Origin: Kitasatospora terrestris
GTDB taxonomy: Bacteria > Actinomycetota > Actinomycetes > Streptomycetales > Streptomycetaceae
DNA length: 64,000 nucleotides
Direction of reading: 5' to 3'
Assembly (NCBI RefSeq): GCF_039542905.1
Contig: NZ_BAABIS010000001.1
Location: 3,844,001-3,908,000, forward strand
Both the position numbers and the translations under genes were made by a program. The first letter of the stretch is position 1. Every line of letters begins with the position of its first letter. Below, piece after piece: positions 50,622 through 59,803 of this stretch. Below the pieces are notes generated by a model, which was not told the DNA's origin, ran no database searches, and saw only the letters and a list, made by a program, of their open reading frames with translations.

Positions 50622-51833
50622 TCAGCCCGCGCGGAGGGCGACCGTCATCGCCTCGACCGCGAGCAGCGGGTCGACGTTCCGGTCCAGCGCCCGGCGGCAG
50701 GCCAGCACCGCCTCGATTCGGCGCAGCGTGTTCTCCGGCATGCCGCCGGAGGCGATCCTCTGCAGTGCGGGCCGCTGGTCCTCGTTGGCGAGCGCCCCGG
50801 TGGTGCCGAGCTGCACGGCCAGCACGTCGCGGTAGAAGCCGAGCAGATCGCCCAGGGCCACGCCCAGCGTCTCGCGGCGGGTGCGGGTGGCCCGGCTCTT
50901 CTGACGCTTCTCCAGCTCCTTCACCGCGCCGGCCATGCCGCGCGGCGCCCGGCTGCCCTCGGCGGCGCCGTACGCGGCCTTGAGGTCCTCGGTCTCCTTG
51001 GCGTCCTGCGTATCGGCGAGCGCCTCGGCGTCGGCCTTCGCGGTGTCCACCAGACGCTGTGCGGCGGCCAGGCAGCCGCCCAGGTCGGCGACCTCCAGCG
51101 GGATCCGCAGGACGTCGGCGCGGCGGGCCCGCGCCTGCTCGTCCACGGCCAGGCGGCGGGAGCGGTCGATGTTGCCCTGCCCGGCCAGCGCCGCCAGCCG
51201 GGCCGTCTCCGGCTCGACGCCGTCCCGGCTGACCAGCATGTCGGCCACCGCATCGGCGGACGGGGTGCGCAGCACCAGCAGCCGGCAGCGCGAGCGGATG
51301 GTCGGCAGCACGTCCTGCACGGACGGCGCGCACAGCAGCCACACCGTCCGGGGGGACGGCTCCTCGACGCCCTTCAGCAGCGCGTTGGCCGCCGCCTCGG
51401 TCAGCCGGTGCGCGGCGTCGATCAGGATCACCGACCAGCGGCCGCCGGTCGGGTAGCTGGACGCCCGCAGCACCAGGTCACGCATGTCGCCGACGCCGAT
51501 CGACAGGCCGTCGGTGCGGACCTGCTTCACATCGGCATGGCTGCCCGCCAGCACGGTGTGGCAGCCGTCGCAGAACCCGCAGCCGGGCGTGCCGCCGAGG
51601 GCGAGGTCGGGGCTGGTGCACTGGAGCGCGGCCGCGAACGAGCGCGCCGCGGTGATCTGGCCCGCACCGGGCGGGCCGGTGAACAGCCACGCGTGGGTCA
51701 TCAGCGAGGCGTTGCCCCCGGGCACGGGCGCCGCCGACCGGCCGGCCACCGCCGTCGCGTTCGCCGCGCGGGCAGCCGCCTCCAGCTGCTCGACCACCCG
51801 ATCCTGGCCGACCAGGTCGTCCCACACACTCAC
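50622..51833 (-). CDS. holB: DNA polymerase III delta-prime subunit
   Basis: A 403-residue clamp-loader subunit. The core shows WLFTGPPGAGQITAARSF by pattern, the zinc module [27 protein letters not shown] and SRCRLLVLRTP. The Walker A Lys/Arg position is Gln (GAGQIT), consistent with delta-prime not hydrolysing ATP. It places beta-clamps on DNA together with DnaX. GTG 51833 follows TAGGGAG. It is downstream of tmk, as in other Streptomyces. Confidence 0.92.
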   Translation of the reverse strand: MSVWDDLVGQDRVVEQLEAAARAANATAVAGRSAAPVPGGNASLMTHAWLFTGPPGAGQITAARSFAAALQCTSPDLALGGTPGCGFCDGCHTVLAGSHADVKQVRTDGLSIGVGDMRDLVLRASSYPTGGRWSVILIDAAHRLTEAAANALLKGVEEPSPRTVWLLCAPSVQDVLPTIRSRCRLLVLRTPSADAVADMLVSRDGVEPETARLAALAGQGNIDRSRRLAVDEQARARRADVLRIPLEVADLGGCLAAAQRLVDTAKADAEALADTQDAKETEDLKAAYGAAEGSRAPRGMAGAVKELEKRQKSRATRTRRETLGVALGDLLGFYRDVLAVQLGTTGALANEDQRPALQRIASGGMPENTLRRIEAVLACRRALDRNVDPLLAVEAMTVALRAG

Positions 51834-52224
51834 GCCGAGCTCCCTACCGCACCGCCAACCAGCCCACCGAGCCTAACGCGCCCCACGGACACCCCGGAGA
51901 CCGACGATCCGATCGGCCACGCCGCCCGGCGACGGCCCCGGCGAGCACGCCACCCGACAACACCCGCCCCACGGTGCGCAGCCGGGTACCGGTCGACGCC
52001 GCGCCTGCGCCGGGCCCGGGTCCCGCCCGTCCCGGCGGCTCCTGCCGACCCGGAACGGCGACGCCGGCCCGACCCGGTAGAACCCGCCCGTGTGGCGGAG
52101 CGGGTCCGCACGGCAGGACCGGTCCGCGTGGCGGGGTTGGTCCGCGTGGCGGGGCCGGTCCGCGTGGCGGGGCCGGTCCGCCCGGTGGAGTCGGTGTCGT
52201 CGGACCCCACCGGTGCCGGACGTG
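51834..52224. repeat. Intergenic region with an 18-bp tandem repeat
   Basis: This 391-bp gap between tmk and holB has no convincing gene. At 52103-52192 five 18-bp units are arrayed head to tail; units 3 and 4 (GGTCCGCGTGGCGGGGCC) are identical and unit 2 differs in two bases. The unit length is a multiple of three, but the surrounding frames lack protein character. The rest is Pro/Arg-codon-like GC-rich DNA with no clear signal except the holB ribosome site. Confidence 0.7.
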
Positions 52225-55200
52225 TCAGTCCTTGCGGCGGCGCCAGCCCCGGCCGCGCTGCTGCTGGTCGTTGCCCTGGCCCTGCTGCTGCCCGTCCGCG
52301 GGCTCGTCCGCCTCCCAGCGGGCCCACTCCTCACGGGAGCCGAGCAGCGAGTCGGTCAGGCTGGGCAGGTCGTCGAGCGGCGTCTCCTCGGCCCACTCGG
52401 GCCGGGGCCGCAGCTCGCGGGTCTCCGCGGAGTCCTCCGGCTCCGGCCTCCACAGGCCGGGCGGCACCCGGTCCTGCGCAGACCCGGCCGGCCGGACCGG
52501 CGGGAGCACCGCGGTCTCGTCGGGGGCGTTCTCCGACACCTTGGGCAGCACAGCGGTCCGGTCGACGGCCGGGGCGGCCTTCGGCAGGACGGCGGTCTCG
52601 TCGGCCTTCGGCAGGACGGCGGTCTCCTCGACGGCCTGGGCGGCCTTCGGCAACACCGCGGTCTCGTCCGCGGCGGGGGCGACCTTCGGCATCTCGGCCG
52701 TCCGGTCCGCCTTGCCGGCGGACTCGGCCTGCGCGGCCTGCACCGCGGCCTGCCGGACCTCCTCCGGGATCTCCGCCGTCACCTGGTCGTCGTCGCCGTC
52801 GTCCCCGATCTGCGGCAGCTCCGCGGTCTCGCCCGCCGAAGCCCCAGCACCGGCCCCGGAACCAACTCCGGCCCCAGCACCAGCGGCCGACCCCGGCCTC
52901 GCAGCCGACCCCGCACCCGCAGCCGCAGCGGTGGCCGCAGCCGCCGCCTCCGCCGCCAGCCGGGCCTCCTCCGCACGCTGCAGCGCCTCCTCGGCGCGCC
53001 GCCGCTGCTCCTCGCGCTGCAGCTCCCGCTGCCGCTGGAACTCGGCCTGCGCCGCCTCCTCGGCCTCCTGCCGACGCCGGGCCTCCGCCTCGGCGGCCAG
53101 CCGGGTCTCCTCGGCGGCCTTGCGGCGTGCCTCCTCCTCGGCCCGCACGGCAGCGGCCGCTTCGGCGGCGATCCGGGCCTCCTCGGCGGCCTTGGCGCGC
53201 GCCTCGGCCTCGACCCGCTCGGCCTCCGCCTTGGCAAGCCGCTCCTTCTCGGCCTGCTCGGCGCGCAGCTGCTCCAGCAGGGCCTGCCGCTTGCGCTCGG
53301 CCTCGGCCTCCTCGGCGGCCTTGCGGGCGGCTTCGGCGGCCTTCCGCTCGGCCTCGGCCCGGGCCTGCCGCTCCTGCTCGACCTTGGCGGCCTTCTCCTG
53401 GTCGGAGAGCGGCAGCTCGCGGTCGAGACGGTGGCGGATCGCGGTGGTGACGACGTTGGGCTGCTGCGAGCCGTCGACGACGAGGTAGCGGCCGGGGTCG
53501 GCGGCGGCGAGCGCCAGGAACCCGGTGCGGACCCGCTGGTGGAACTCGGTCGGCTCGGACTCCAGCCGGTCCAGCGCCTCGGTGAACCGTTCCCGCGCCG
53601 CGCCCGGGTCGACGTCCAGCACCACGGTCAGGTCGGGAACCAGCCCGCCGGTGGCCCAGCGGGAGATCCGCGCGACCTCGGTGGCGGCCAGGTCGCGGCC
53701 CGCGCCCTGGTAGGCGATCGAGGAGTCCATGTACCGGTCGGTGATCACCACGGCGCCGCGGGCGAGCGCGGGACGGATCACGTTCTCGACGTGCTCGGCC
53801 CGGTCGGCGGCGTAGATCAGCGCCTCGGCGCGGTGCGAGAGACCGGTGTTGCCGACGTCCAGGACCAGGGCGCGCAGCCGCTGCCCGATCGGGGAGCCGC
53901 CGGGCTCGCGGGTGAGCACGACCTCGTGGCCCTTGCTGCGGATCCACTCGGCGAGCGCGTGCGCCTGGGTGGACTTGCCGGCGCCGTCGCCGCCCTCCAG
54001 GGCGATGAAGAAGCCGGTGCCGGCGACCCGGTGCGGGGCCGGCTCGACGCCGCCGCGCACGGCCCGGACCAGCTCGCGGCCGAACGGCATCTCGCCGCGC
54101 CGGTCGTCGGTCTTCAGCAGGACGACGGCGGCGAGCACCAGGGTGAGCAGTCCGGCGGTGGAGACGGCGAGCGCCGCCCCGCCGTGGATGAAGGTGAAGC
54201 CGCCCGGCCGGACCTCGCCGTACTCGACCTCGCCGTACGCGGCGGCGAGCAGCGGCATGCCGATCAGCGCGGCGCCGACCACGACCCGGAGCACCGCGTA
54301 CAGGTGCTCGGTGACCTTGGGGAGCCGCAGCTCCTCGATCTCCTGGGCGAGCAGGGTGCGGCCGGTGGAGATCACGGTGCCGGCGGCGAGGCCGGCCAGC
54401 ACGGTGAGCAGCAGGACCAGGACGAAGTCGAGCACCAGCCCGGCGAGGATCAGCGAGACGCCCTCGACCAGCAGGGCGAGCGCGAGCAGCCGGCGACGGG
54501 AGAGGCCGGGCAGCACGGCGCGGGAGGCGCGGACGCCGATCGCGGGGGCACCGGCGGCGGCGAGCACCAGCAGGCCGTAGCCGATCGCACCGGCCCGGTG
54601 GTCGACGGCGGTCAGCAGGCCGAGTGCGGTGACGCCGGCCATCGCGGCGTACCCGGCGGCGACCGCGAAGGTGAAGTAGGGGGCGGAGCCGGTGCGGCCC
54701 TTGCGGAGCGCCGGGCCGGGGGTGGCGTCGGTCGGGGCGCGCAGGCCCTGCAGAGGGGAGCGCGGGGCGACCGCGGCGCCGGCGGGCAGCTCCTGCAGGT
54801 AGACCAGGACGGCGGAGGCGGCGAACAGCAGCGCGGCGCCGACCCCGGCCGAGGTGGCCTGGTGGCCGCGCAGCCAGTCCGAACCGAGGGCGGCCAGCAC
54901 GTTGTTGACCAGGGTGAGGCCGATCAGCGCGGTCGCGGCGAGCGGCAGGGCCGCCCAGCCGGTGCGGACGTCCAGCGTGCGCACCGCGTCGAGCGCGGCG
55001 GCGGACGGGGCGGCCTTCCCCTCGGCGATCGGCAGCAGTCCGGGAACGGCGGCGGCCTTGCCGACGGTCCAGACGCGCTCGGCGGCTCCGGCCAGGAACG
55101 CGGTGCCGAGCAGCAGCCAGGTCGCCGAGTCCGGCGACCAGATCAGCCACCAGGGGGCGATGCCGATCAGCACGGCGCGCAGCACGTCGGCGCCGAACAG

Positions 55201-55557
55201 CGCCCAGCGCCGGTCGAGCGGACCGGCGAGCAGCGCGTGCACGGGACCGAGCAGTGCGGCGCCGAACAGCACGGTGGCGAGCAGGCGGGCGGCGAACAGC
55301 GCCGCCACCGCGAGCGCCAGCGCCCGGTAGCCGTCGCCGAACTGTCCGCCCGCCACGGCGGCGACCACGGTCAACGGCACCAGCACGAGCAGCGCCAGCC
55401 GGTCCGCGGTGCCGCCGACCAGCTGCGCGGTCCACAGCCGTCGGTACGGGCGCAACCTCAGCAGCGCGCGGGCGCGCTCGCCGGGTGTCCCGGCAGGGGC
55501 CACCTCGGGGAGGGCGGGTGCGGCGGTGCTCGAAGGGGGCTGCTCCTCGCTCGTCAT
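52225..55557 (-). CDS. tmk: Thymidylate kinase fused to an MFS-like membrane domain
   Basis: An 1110-residue protein. Residues ~35-500 form a 12-helix MFS-like domain. Residues ~515-725 are a complete dTMP kinase: ALEGGDGAGKSTQ (Lys528), LTREPGGSPIGQ, TDRYMDSSIAYQGAGR and VLDVDPG. It makes dTDP for DNA synthesis. A Glu/Ala/Arg-rich coiled coil (~735-900) and a disordered tail with repeated TAVLPK motifs follow, ending QQQGQGNDQQQRGRG. Such membrane-fused Tmk proteins are known in Streptomyces. The gene lies between topA and holB. What the membrane part transports, if anything, is unknown. Confidence 0.93.
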   Translation of the reverse strand: MTSEEQPPSSTAAPALPEVAPAGTPGERARALLRLRPYRRLWTAQLVGGTADRLALLVLVPLTVVAAVAGGQFGDGYRALALAVAALFAARLLATVLFGAALLGPVHALLAGPLDRRWALFGADVLRAVLIGIAPWWLIWSPDSATWLLLGTAFLAGAAERVWTVGKAAAVPGLLPIAEGKAAPSAAALDAVRTLDVRTGWAALPLAATALIGLTLVNNVLAALGSDWLRGHQATSAGVGAALLFAASAVLVYLQELPAGAAVAPRSPLQGLRAPTDATPGPALRKGRTGSAPYFTFAVAAGYAAMAGVTALGLLTAVDHRAGAIGYGLLVLAAAGAPAIGVRASRAVLPGLSRRRLLALALLVEGVSLILAGLVLDFVLVLLLTVLAGLAAGTVISTGRTLLAQEIEELRLPKVTEHLYAVLRVVVGAALIGMPLLAAAYGEVEYGEVRPGGFTFIHGGAALAVSTAGLLTLVLAAVVLLKTDDRRGEMPFGRELVRAVRGGVEPAPHRVAGTGFFIALEGGDGAGKSTQAHALAEWIRSKGHEVVLTREPGGSPIGQRLRALVLDVGNTGLSHRAEALIYAADRAEHVENVIRPALARGAVVITDRYMDSSIAYQGAGRDLAATEVARISRWATGGLVPDLTVVLDVDPGAARERFTEALDRLESEPTEFHQRVRTGFLALAAADPGRYLVVDGSQQPNVVTTAIRHRLDRELPLSDQEKAAKVEQERQARAEAERKAAEAARKAAEEAEAERKRQALLEQLRAEQAEKERLAKAEAERVEAEARAKAAEEARIAAEAAAAVRAEEEARRKAAEETRLAAEAEARRRQEAEEAAQAEFQRQRELQREEQRRRAEEALQRAEEARLAAEAAAAATAAAAGAGSAARPGSAAGAGAGVGSGAGAGASAGETAELPQIGDDGDDDQVTAEIPEEVRQAAVQAAQAESAGKADRTAEMPKVAPAADETAVLPKAAQAVEETAVLPKADETAVLPKAAPAVDRTAVLPKVSENAPDETAVLPPVRPAGSAQDRVPPGLWRPEPEDSAETRELRPRPEWAEETPLDDLPSLTDSLLGSREEWARWEADEPADGQQQGQGNDQQQRGRGWRRRKD

Positions 55558-55660
55558 ACGGTCAGCGTAGCGGTCGCCGGTTGGCGCAAAAGAGGGGTAC
55601 GGCCGTCCGGATAGCCGTCATGACAGGGTTGTGACGGATCGAACGCTTCCCGAACACAAG

Positions 55661-55690
55661 CGGGGGCCCGCACACCCGCGCGGACCCCCG
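55661..55690. terminator. Hairpin between topA and tmk
   Basis: CGGGGGCCCGC and GCGGACCCCCG pair with one mismatch around a short loop, followed on the minus strand by CTTGTGTTCGG. It lies 37 bp after the topA stop, so tmk probably has its own promoter in the 169-bp gap. Confidence 0.65.
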
Positions 55691-55726
55691 TTCCTGTCAC
55701 TGCCAGCTGACCGATCTGTCTTCCGG

Positions 55727-58582
55727 TCAGCCCTCGTCGGGCGCCGAGGCCGCCGACTTGCTCGCGACGGTCTTCTTCGCCGCCGTCTTCTTCGTCGCGG
55801 TCTTCTTCGCGACCGTCTTCTTGGCCGCCGTCTTCTTCGCCGCGGTCTTGGTGGCCGCGGTCTTGGTCGCGGTGGCCTTGGCGGTGGTCTTCTTCGCCGG
55901 AGCCTTCTTGGCAGCCTTCTTCACCGGCCCGCGCGCCCGCTTCTCGGCGAGCAGCTCGTAGCCGCGCTCCGGCGTGATGGTCTCGACCTCGTCGTCCTTG
56001 CGCAGGGTCGCGTTGGTCTCGCCGTCGGTCACGTACGGGCCGAAGCGGCCGTCCTTGACCACCACCGGACGCTCGCTCACCGGGTCGGTGCCCAGCTCCT
56101 TGAGCGGCGCGGCGGCCGCGGCCCGGCCACGCTGCTTGGGCTGGGCGTAGATCGCCAGCGCCTCCTCCAGCGTGATGGTGAGCAGCTGGTCCTCGCTGGT
56201 CAGCGACCGCGAGTCGGTGCCGCGCTTCAGGTACGGGCCGTAGCGGCCGTTCTGCGCGGTGATCTCGTTGCCCTCGGCGTCGTTGCCGACCACCCGGGGC
56301 AGCGAGAGCAGGCGCAGCGCGTCCTCCAGGGTGACGGTGTCCAGGGACATCGTCTTGAAGAGCGAGGCGGTGCGCGGCTTGACCGCGTTCTTGCCGGTCT
56401 TCGGGGTGCCCTCGGGCAGCACCTCGGTGACGTACGGGCCGTACCGGCCGTCCTTGGCGACCAGCGGGTTGCCGCTGACCGGGTCGGTGCCGAGGGCACG
56501 CTCGCCGCTGGGCTTGGCCAGCAGCTCCTCGGCCAGCTCGACGGTCAGCTCGTCCGGCGGCAGGTCGTCCGGGATGTCGGCGCGCCGGCCGGCCTCGCCC
56601 TCGACCTCGGACACCTTCTCCACGTACGGGCCGTACCGGCCGACGCGCAGCACCAGGCCCTCGGCGATCGGGAAGGAGCTGATTTCCCGGGCGTCGATCG
56701 CACCGAGGTCGGTGACCAGTTCCTTGAGGCCGCCGAGGTGGTCGCCGTCGCCGTTGCCGGCCTCCGCGGCGGTGCCGGCGCCCTCGCCCTCTCCGAAGTA
56801 GAAGCGCTTCAGCCACGGCACGGACTCGGCCTGGCCGGCCGCGATCCGGTCGAGGTCGTCCTCCATCTTGGCGGTGAAGTCGTAGTCGACCAGCCGGCCG
56901 AAGTGCTTCTCCAGCAGGTTCACGACCGCGAAGGAGAGGAAGGACGGGACGAGCGCCGTGCCCTTCTTGAACACGTACTTGCGGTTGATGATCGTGTCGA
57001 TGATCGACGCGTAGGTCGACGGACGGCCGATCTCGCGGTCTTCCAGCTCCTTGACCAGCGAGGCCTCGGTGTAGCGGGCCGGCGGCTTGGTGGCGTGGCC
57101 CTCCGGGGTGAGCCGGTCGGCGGCCAGCGGGTCGCCCTCGGTGACCTGGGGGAGCCGGCGCTCGCGGTCGTCCAGCTCGGCGTTCGGGTCGTCCGCGCCC
57201 TCGACGTAGGCCTTGAGGAAGCCGTGGAAGGTGATGATCTTGCCGGACGCGGAGAACTCGACGTCCCGGCCGTCGGCCGAGCGGCCGCCGACCCGGACGG
57301 TCACCGACTGGCCGACCGCGTCCTTCATCTGGGAGGCGACGGTGCGCATCCAGATCAGCTCGTACAGGCGGAAGTCGTCGCCCGCCAGGCCGGTCTCCGC
57401 CGGGGTGCGGAAGCGGTCGCCGGAGGGGCGGATCGCCTCGTGCGCCTCCTGGGCGTTCTTCACCTTGGACGCGTAGGTGCGCGGCGCGTCCGGCAGGTAG
57501 TCGGCCCCGTACAGCTGGGTGACCTGGGCGCGGGCGGCGGAGATCGCGGTGTCCGACAGCGTGGTGGAGTCGGTACGCATATAGGTGATGAAGCCGTTCT
57601 CGTACAGCTTCTGCGCGACCTGCATCGTCCGCTTGGCGCCGAAGCCCAGCTTGCGGCTGGCCTCCTGCTGCAGCGTGGTGGTGCGGAACGGCGCGTACGG
57701 CGAGCGGCGGTACGGCTTCGACTCGACGCTGCGCACCGAGAACGCGGTCTGCTCCAGGGCGGCGGCCAGCGCGCGGGCGGCCTGCTCGTCCAGGTGCAGG
57801 GTGTTGGCGGTCTTCAGCTGACCGTCCTGGCCGAAGTCGCGGCCGGTGGCGATCCGCTTGCCGTCCACGCCGACCAGGCGGGCGCCGAAGGACTCCGGGT
57901 TGGCGGCGTCTGCGGCGGTCCGGCCGGTGGCGAAGGTGGCGATCAGGTCCCAGTACGAGGCGGAGCGGAACGCCATCCGCTCCCGCTCGCGCTCCACCAC
58001 CAGGCGGGTCGCGACGGACTGCACACGGCCTGCCGAGAGCTTCGGCATGACCTTCTTCCACAGCACCGGCGAGACCTCGTAGCCGTAGAGGCGGTCGAGG
58101 ATGCGGCGGGTCTCCTGGGCGTCGACCAGGCGCTGGTTGAGGTCGCGCGGGTTGCGCACCGCCTCCTGGATCGCGTCCTTGGTGATCTCGTGGAAGACCA
58201 TCCGGTGCACCGGCACCTTGGGCTTCAGGACTTCCTGCAGGTGCCACGCGATGGCCTCGCCCTCGCGGTCCTCATCGGTGGCGAGGTAGAGCTCGTCGGA
58301 CTCCTTGAGAAGCGACTTGAGCTTGGTGACCTGCGACTTCTTGTCCGGGTTGACCACGTAGATCGGGGCGAAGTCGTGCTCGACGTCCACGCCGAGGCGA
58401 CGGACCTCACCCGTGTACTCGTCCGGGACCTCGGCGGCCGTACCGGGCAGGTCGCGGATGTGCCCGACGCTGGCCTCGACGATGTAGCCGGGGCCGAGGT
58501 AGCCCTTGATCGTCTTGGCCTTGGCCGGCGACTCGACGATGACGAGTCGCTTGCCGTGCGCGGTCTCGCTGCTCGGGGACAC
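55727..58582 (-). CDS. topA: DNA topoisomerase I
   Basis: A 951-residue type IA topoisomerase that relaxes negative supercoils. The Toprim domain has VIVESPAKAKTIKGYLG and TDEDREGEAIAW; the active Tyr334 is in GFITYMRTDST. Instead of zinc fingers, the C-terminal part has several repeats of the type KDGRYGPYVTE/NGRYGPYLKRG (topo C-repeats). It then ends in a ~75-residue Lys/Ala/Thr tail of AKKT-type repeats, a known feature of Streptomyces TopA linked to processivity. GTG 58582 follows GGGAGAGAAG. Confidence 0.96.
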   Translation of the reverse strand: MSPSSETAHGKRLVIVESPAKAKTIKGYLGPGYIVEASVGHIRDLPGTAAEVPDEYTGEVRRLGVDVEHDFAPIYVVNPDKKSQVTKLKSLLKESDELYLATDEDREGEAIAWHLQEVLKPKVPVHRMVFHEITKDAIQEAVRNPRDLNQRLVDAQETRRILDRLYGYEVSPVLWKKVMPKLSAGRVQSVATRLVVERERERMAFRSASYWDLIATFATGRTAADAANPESFGARLVGVDGKRIATGRDFGQDGQLKTANTLHLDEQAARALAAALEQTAFSVRSVESKPYRRSPYAPFRTTTLQQEASRKLGFGAKRTMQVAQKLYENGFITYMRTDSTTLSDTAISAARAQVTQLYGADYLPDAPRTYASKVKNAQEAHEAIRPSGDRFRTPAETGLAGDDFRLYELIWMRTVASQMKDAVGQSVTVRVGGRSADGRDVEFSASGKIITFHGFLKAYVEGADDPNAELDDRERRLPQVTEGDPLAADRLTPEGHATKPPARYTEASLVKELEDREIGRPSTYASIIDTIINRKYVFKKGTALVPSFLSFAVVNLLEKHFGRLVDYDFTAKMEDDLDRIAAGQAESVPWLKRFYFGEGEGAGTAAEAGNGDGDHLGGLKELVTDLGAIDAREISSFPIAEGLVLRVGRYGPYVEKVSEVEGEAGRRADIPDDLPPDELTVELAEELLAKPSGERALGTDPVSGNPLVAKDGRYGPYVTEVLPEGTPKTGKNAVKPRTASLFKTMSLDTVTLEDALRLLSLPRVVGNDAEGNEITAQNGRYGPYLKRGTDSRSLTSEDQLLTITLEEALAIYAQPKQRGRAAAAAPLKELGTDPVSERPVVVKDGRFGPYVTDGETNATLRKDDEVETITPERGYELLAEKRARGPVKKAAKKAPAKKTTAKATATKTAATKTAAKKTAAKKTVAKKTATKKTAAKKTVASKSAASAPDEG

Positions 58583-58652
58583 CTTCGCTCTTCTCTCCCG
58601 GATCGTTTACGTCTGCTCCTGGGCTGCCGCTCAGCGACGGCCCCACCAGCGG

Positions 58653-58683
58653 AGTGTGACCGTACCCTGGCCACCCTTGTCAA
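58653..58683 (-). promoter_or_regulatory. topA: Putative topA promoter
   Basis: On the minus strand TTGACA (58678-58683) is a perfect -35 hexamer, about 95 bp ahead of the topA start. A -10 is less clear (TACGGT or GTCACA downstream). Supercoiling-dependent control of topA is known in Streptomyces; this site is a candidate. Confidence 0.4.
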
Positions 58684-58860
58684 ACGGACGGATCCCGCTT
58701 TTTCACCGGCAAGGCCGACCGACGCCACTCGAACGGTAACCCGATGATGCTCGTCCGCGCCGCGTGGAGCGGATTCCGGGGTGTCCGGAAATCAAGGATC
58801 CGTACAGAACCGGCCGGCAGAAACAGGACAACCGCCTGGAAGAATGCGGTTCCCGGAAGG

Positions 58861-59469
58861 TCAGCGGGCCACCGTGGCCAGCAGCGTCGCCCCGCCCGCC
58901 AGCGCGGCGATGCCCAGCAGCGACCAGAACAGATCCGCCGGCACGGTCGGGACGTCCTCGTGCGCGGCCAGCACCACCCGGCTCGGCCGACGCGGATCGT
59001 ACGCGACCTGCACCAGCGCGCCCGGCACCAGCCGCAACGGCCGCCGCAGCGGAGTGTGACCGCGGGGCCGCGCCAGCACCGACCGGCTCGGTCCCGACCC
59101 CTCCTCGACCGCCCGCAGCTCGCACCCGCCGACCGGCCGCCTCCGCTCGGTGCCCCCGGCCCCCGCGCCGGCGGCCGGGGTGGCGCCGGGCAACCTCCCT
59201 CCGGCCGGGGCAGCACCGGGCAGCGGTCCTCCAGCCACCGCGCCGTCCAGCGCGGTGTACGCCAGCAGCGGGCTACTGTCGAGCGTGCCGAAGCCCTCGT
59301 CGGGCCGCATGCCGTACGGATCGACATCGGCGACCACCCGGGCGGTGGCCGGAATGCCATGGCGGCGGAGCCGGTGGCGAAGACGCAGTTCCACGGCGCA
59401 CCAGAGCAGGAGTGCGCCGCCGAAAAGGGTCAGGACCACCCCGCCTGCCAGCGCCGTCGGCGTCTCCAT
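58861..59469 (-). CDS. DUF3592-like membrane protein
   Basis: A 202-residue protein with an N-terminal membrane helix (GGVVLTGGALLLWCAVELR by pattern), a beta-rich middle part with GIPATARVVADVD and YDPRRPSRVVL (typical of DUF3592), and a C-terminal helix (LLGIAALAGGATLLATV). A Gly/Ala/Pro-rich insertion of about 35 residues splits the middle. ATG 59467-59469 follows GGAGGGGACC. It sits next to topA and in a conserved neighbourhood; function unknown. Confidence 0.78.
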   Translation of the reverse strand: METPTALAGGVVLTLFGGALLLWCAVELRLRHRLRRHGIPATARVVADVDPYGMRPDEGFGTLDSSPLLAYTALDGAVAGGPLPGAAPAGGRLPGATPAAGAGAGGTERRRPVGGCELRAVEEGSGPSRSVLARPRGHTPLRRPLRLVPGALVQVAYDPRRPSRVVLAAHEDVPTVPADLFWSLLGIAALAGGATLLATVAR

Positions 59470-59803
59470 CCCCGGTCCCCTCCCTGCCGGCCCGTGCTGT
59501 CCACAGCCTGTGGACAGCACGTTCGCAGCCGGTGGACAACCCCGGACCGACGTTCGACGTCCTGCGGGGAACGCCCAGGAGACGGATGGGTGAACGGCCG
59601 CCACCCCGCTCGCGTCACGGACCGGCGCCGACCGTCACAGACCTGCCCCCGCCGTCACAGCCACGCAACCGCCACGCAACCGCGGCAACCGCCCCCGGGC
59701 CCGCCGCCGTGTGCACGGACAGGTACCGCGCCACCGCCGAACCACCGGCGAACGGCCGTCGAACCACCCGTCGAACCGCCGCGCCTCCAGGGGGACTCCA
59801 GCC
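59470..59803. promoter_or_regulatory. Divergent region with a palindromic DnaA-box-like site
   Basis: This 334-bp gap has no gene. At 59494-59520 lies a perfect 27-bp palindrome (13-base arms, GTGCTGTCCACAG). It contains two inverted CTGTCCACA boxes (59497-59505 and 59509-59517), which match the Streptomyces DnaA-box pattern. A third near-match, TTGTCCACC on the minus strand, is at 59531-59539. The rest contains the two divergent promoters, which I cannot place. Confidence 0.6.

Noticed and set aside
50622..51833. HolB judged defective for its GAGQIT Walker A
   Set aside because: Delta-prime subunits commonly lack a working P-loop; the rest of the protein is intact.
51834..52327. Minus-strand frame with TGPATR-type repeats as a small protein
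   Set aside because: It is the translation of the 18-bp DNA repeat, overlaps the tmk end, and has no ribosome site or homology.
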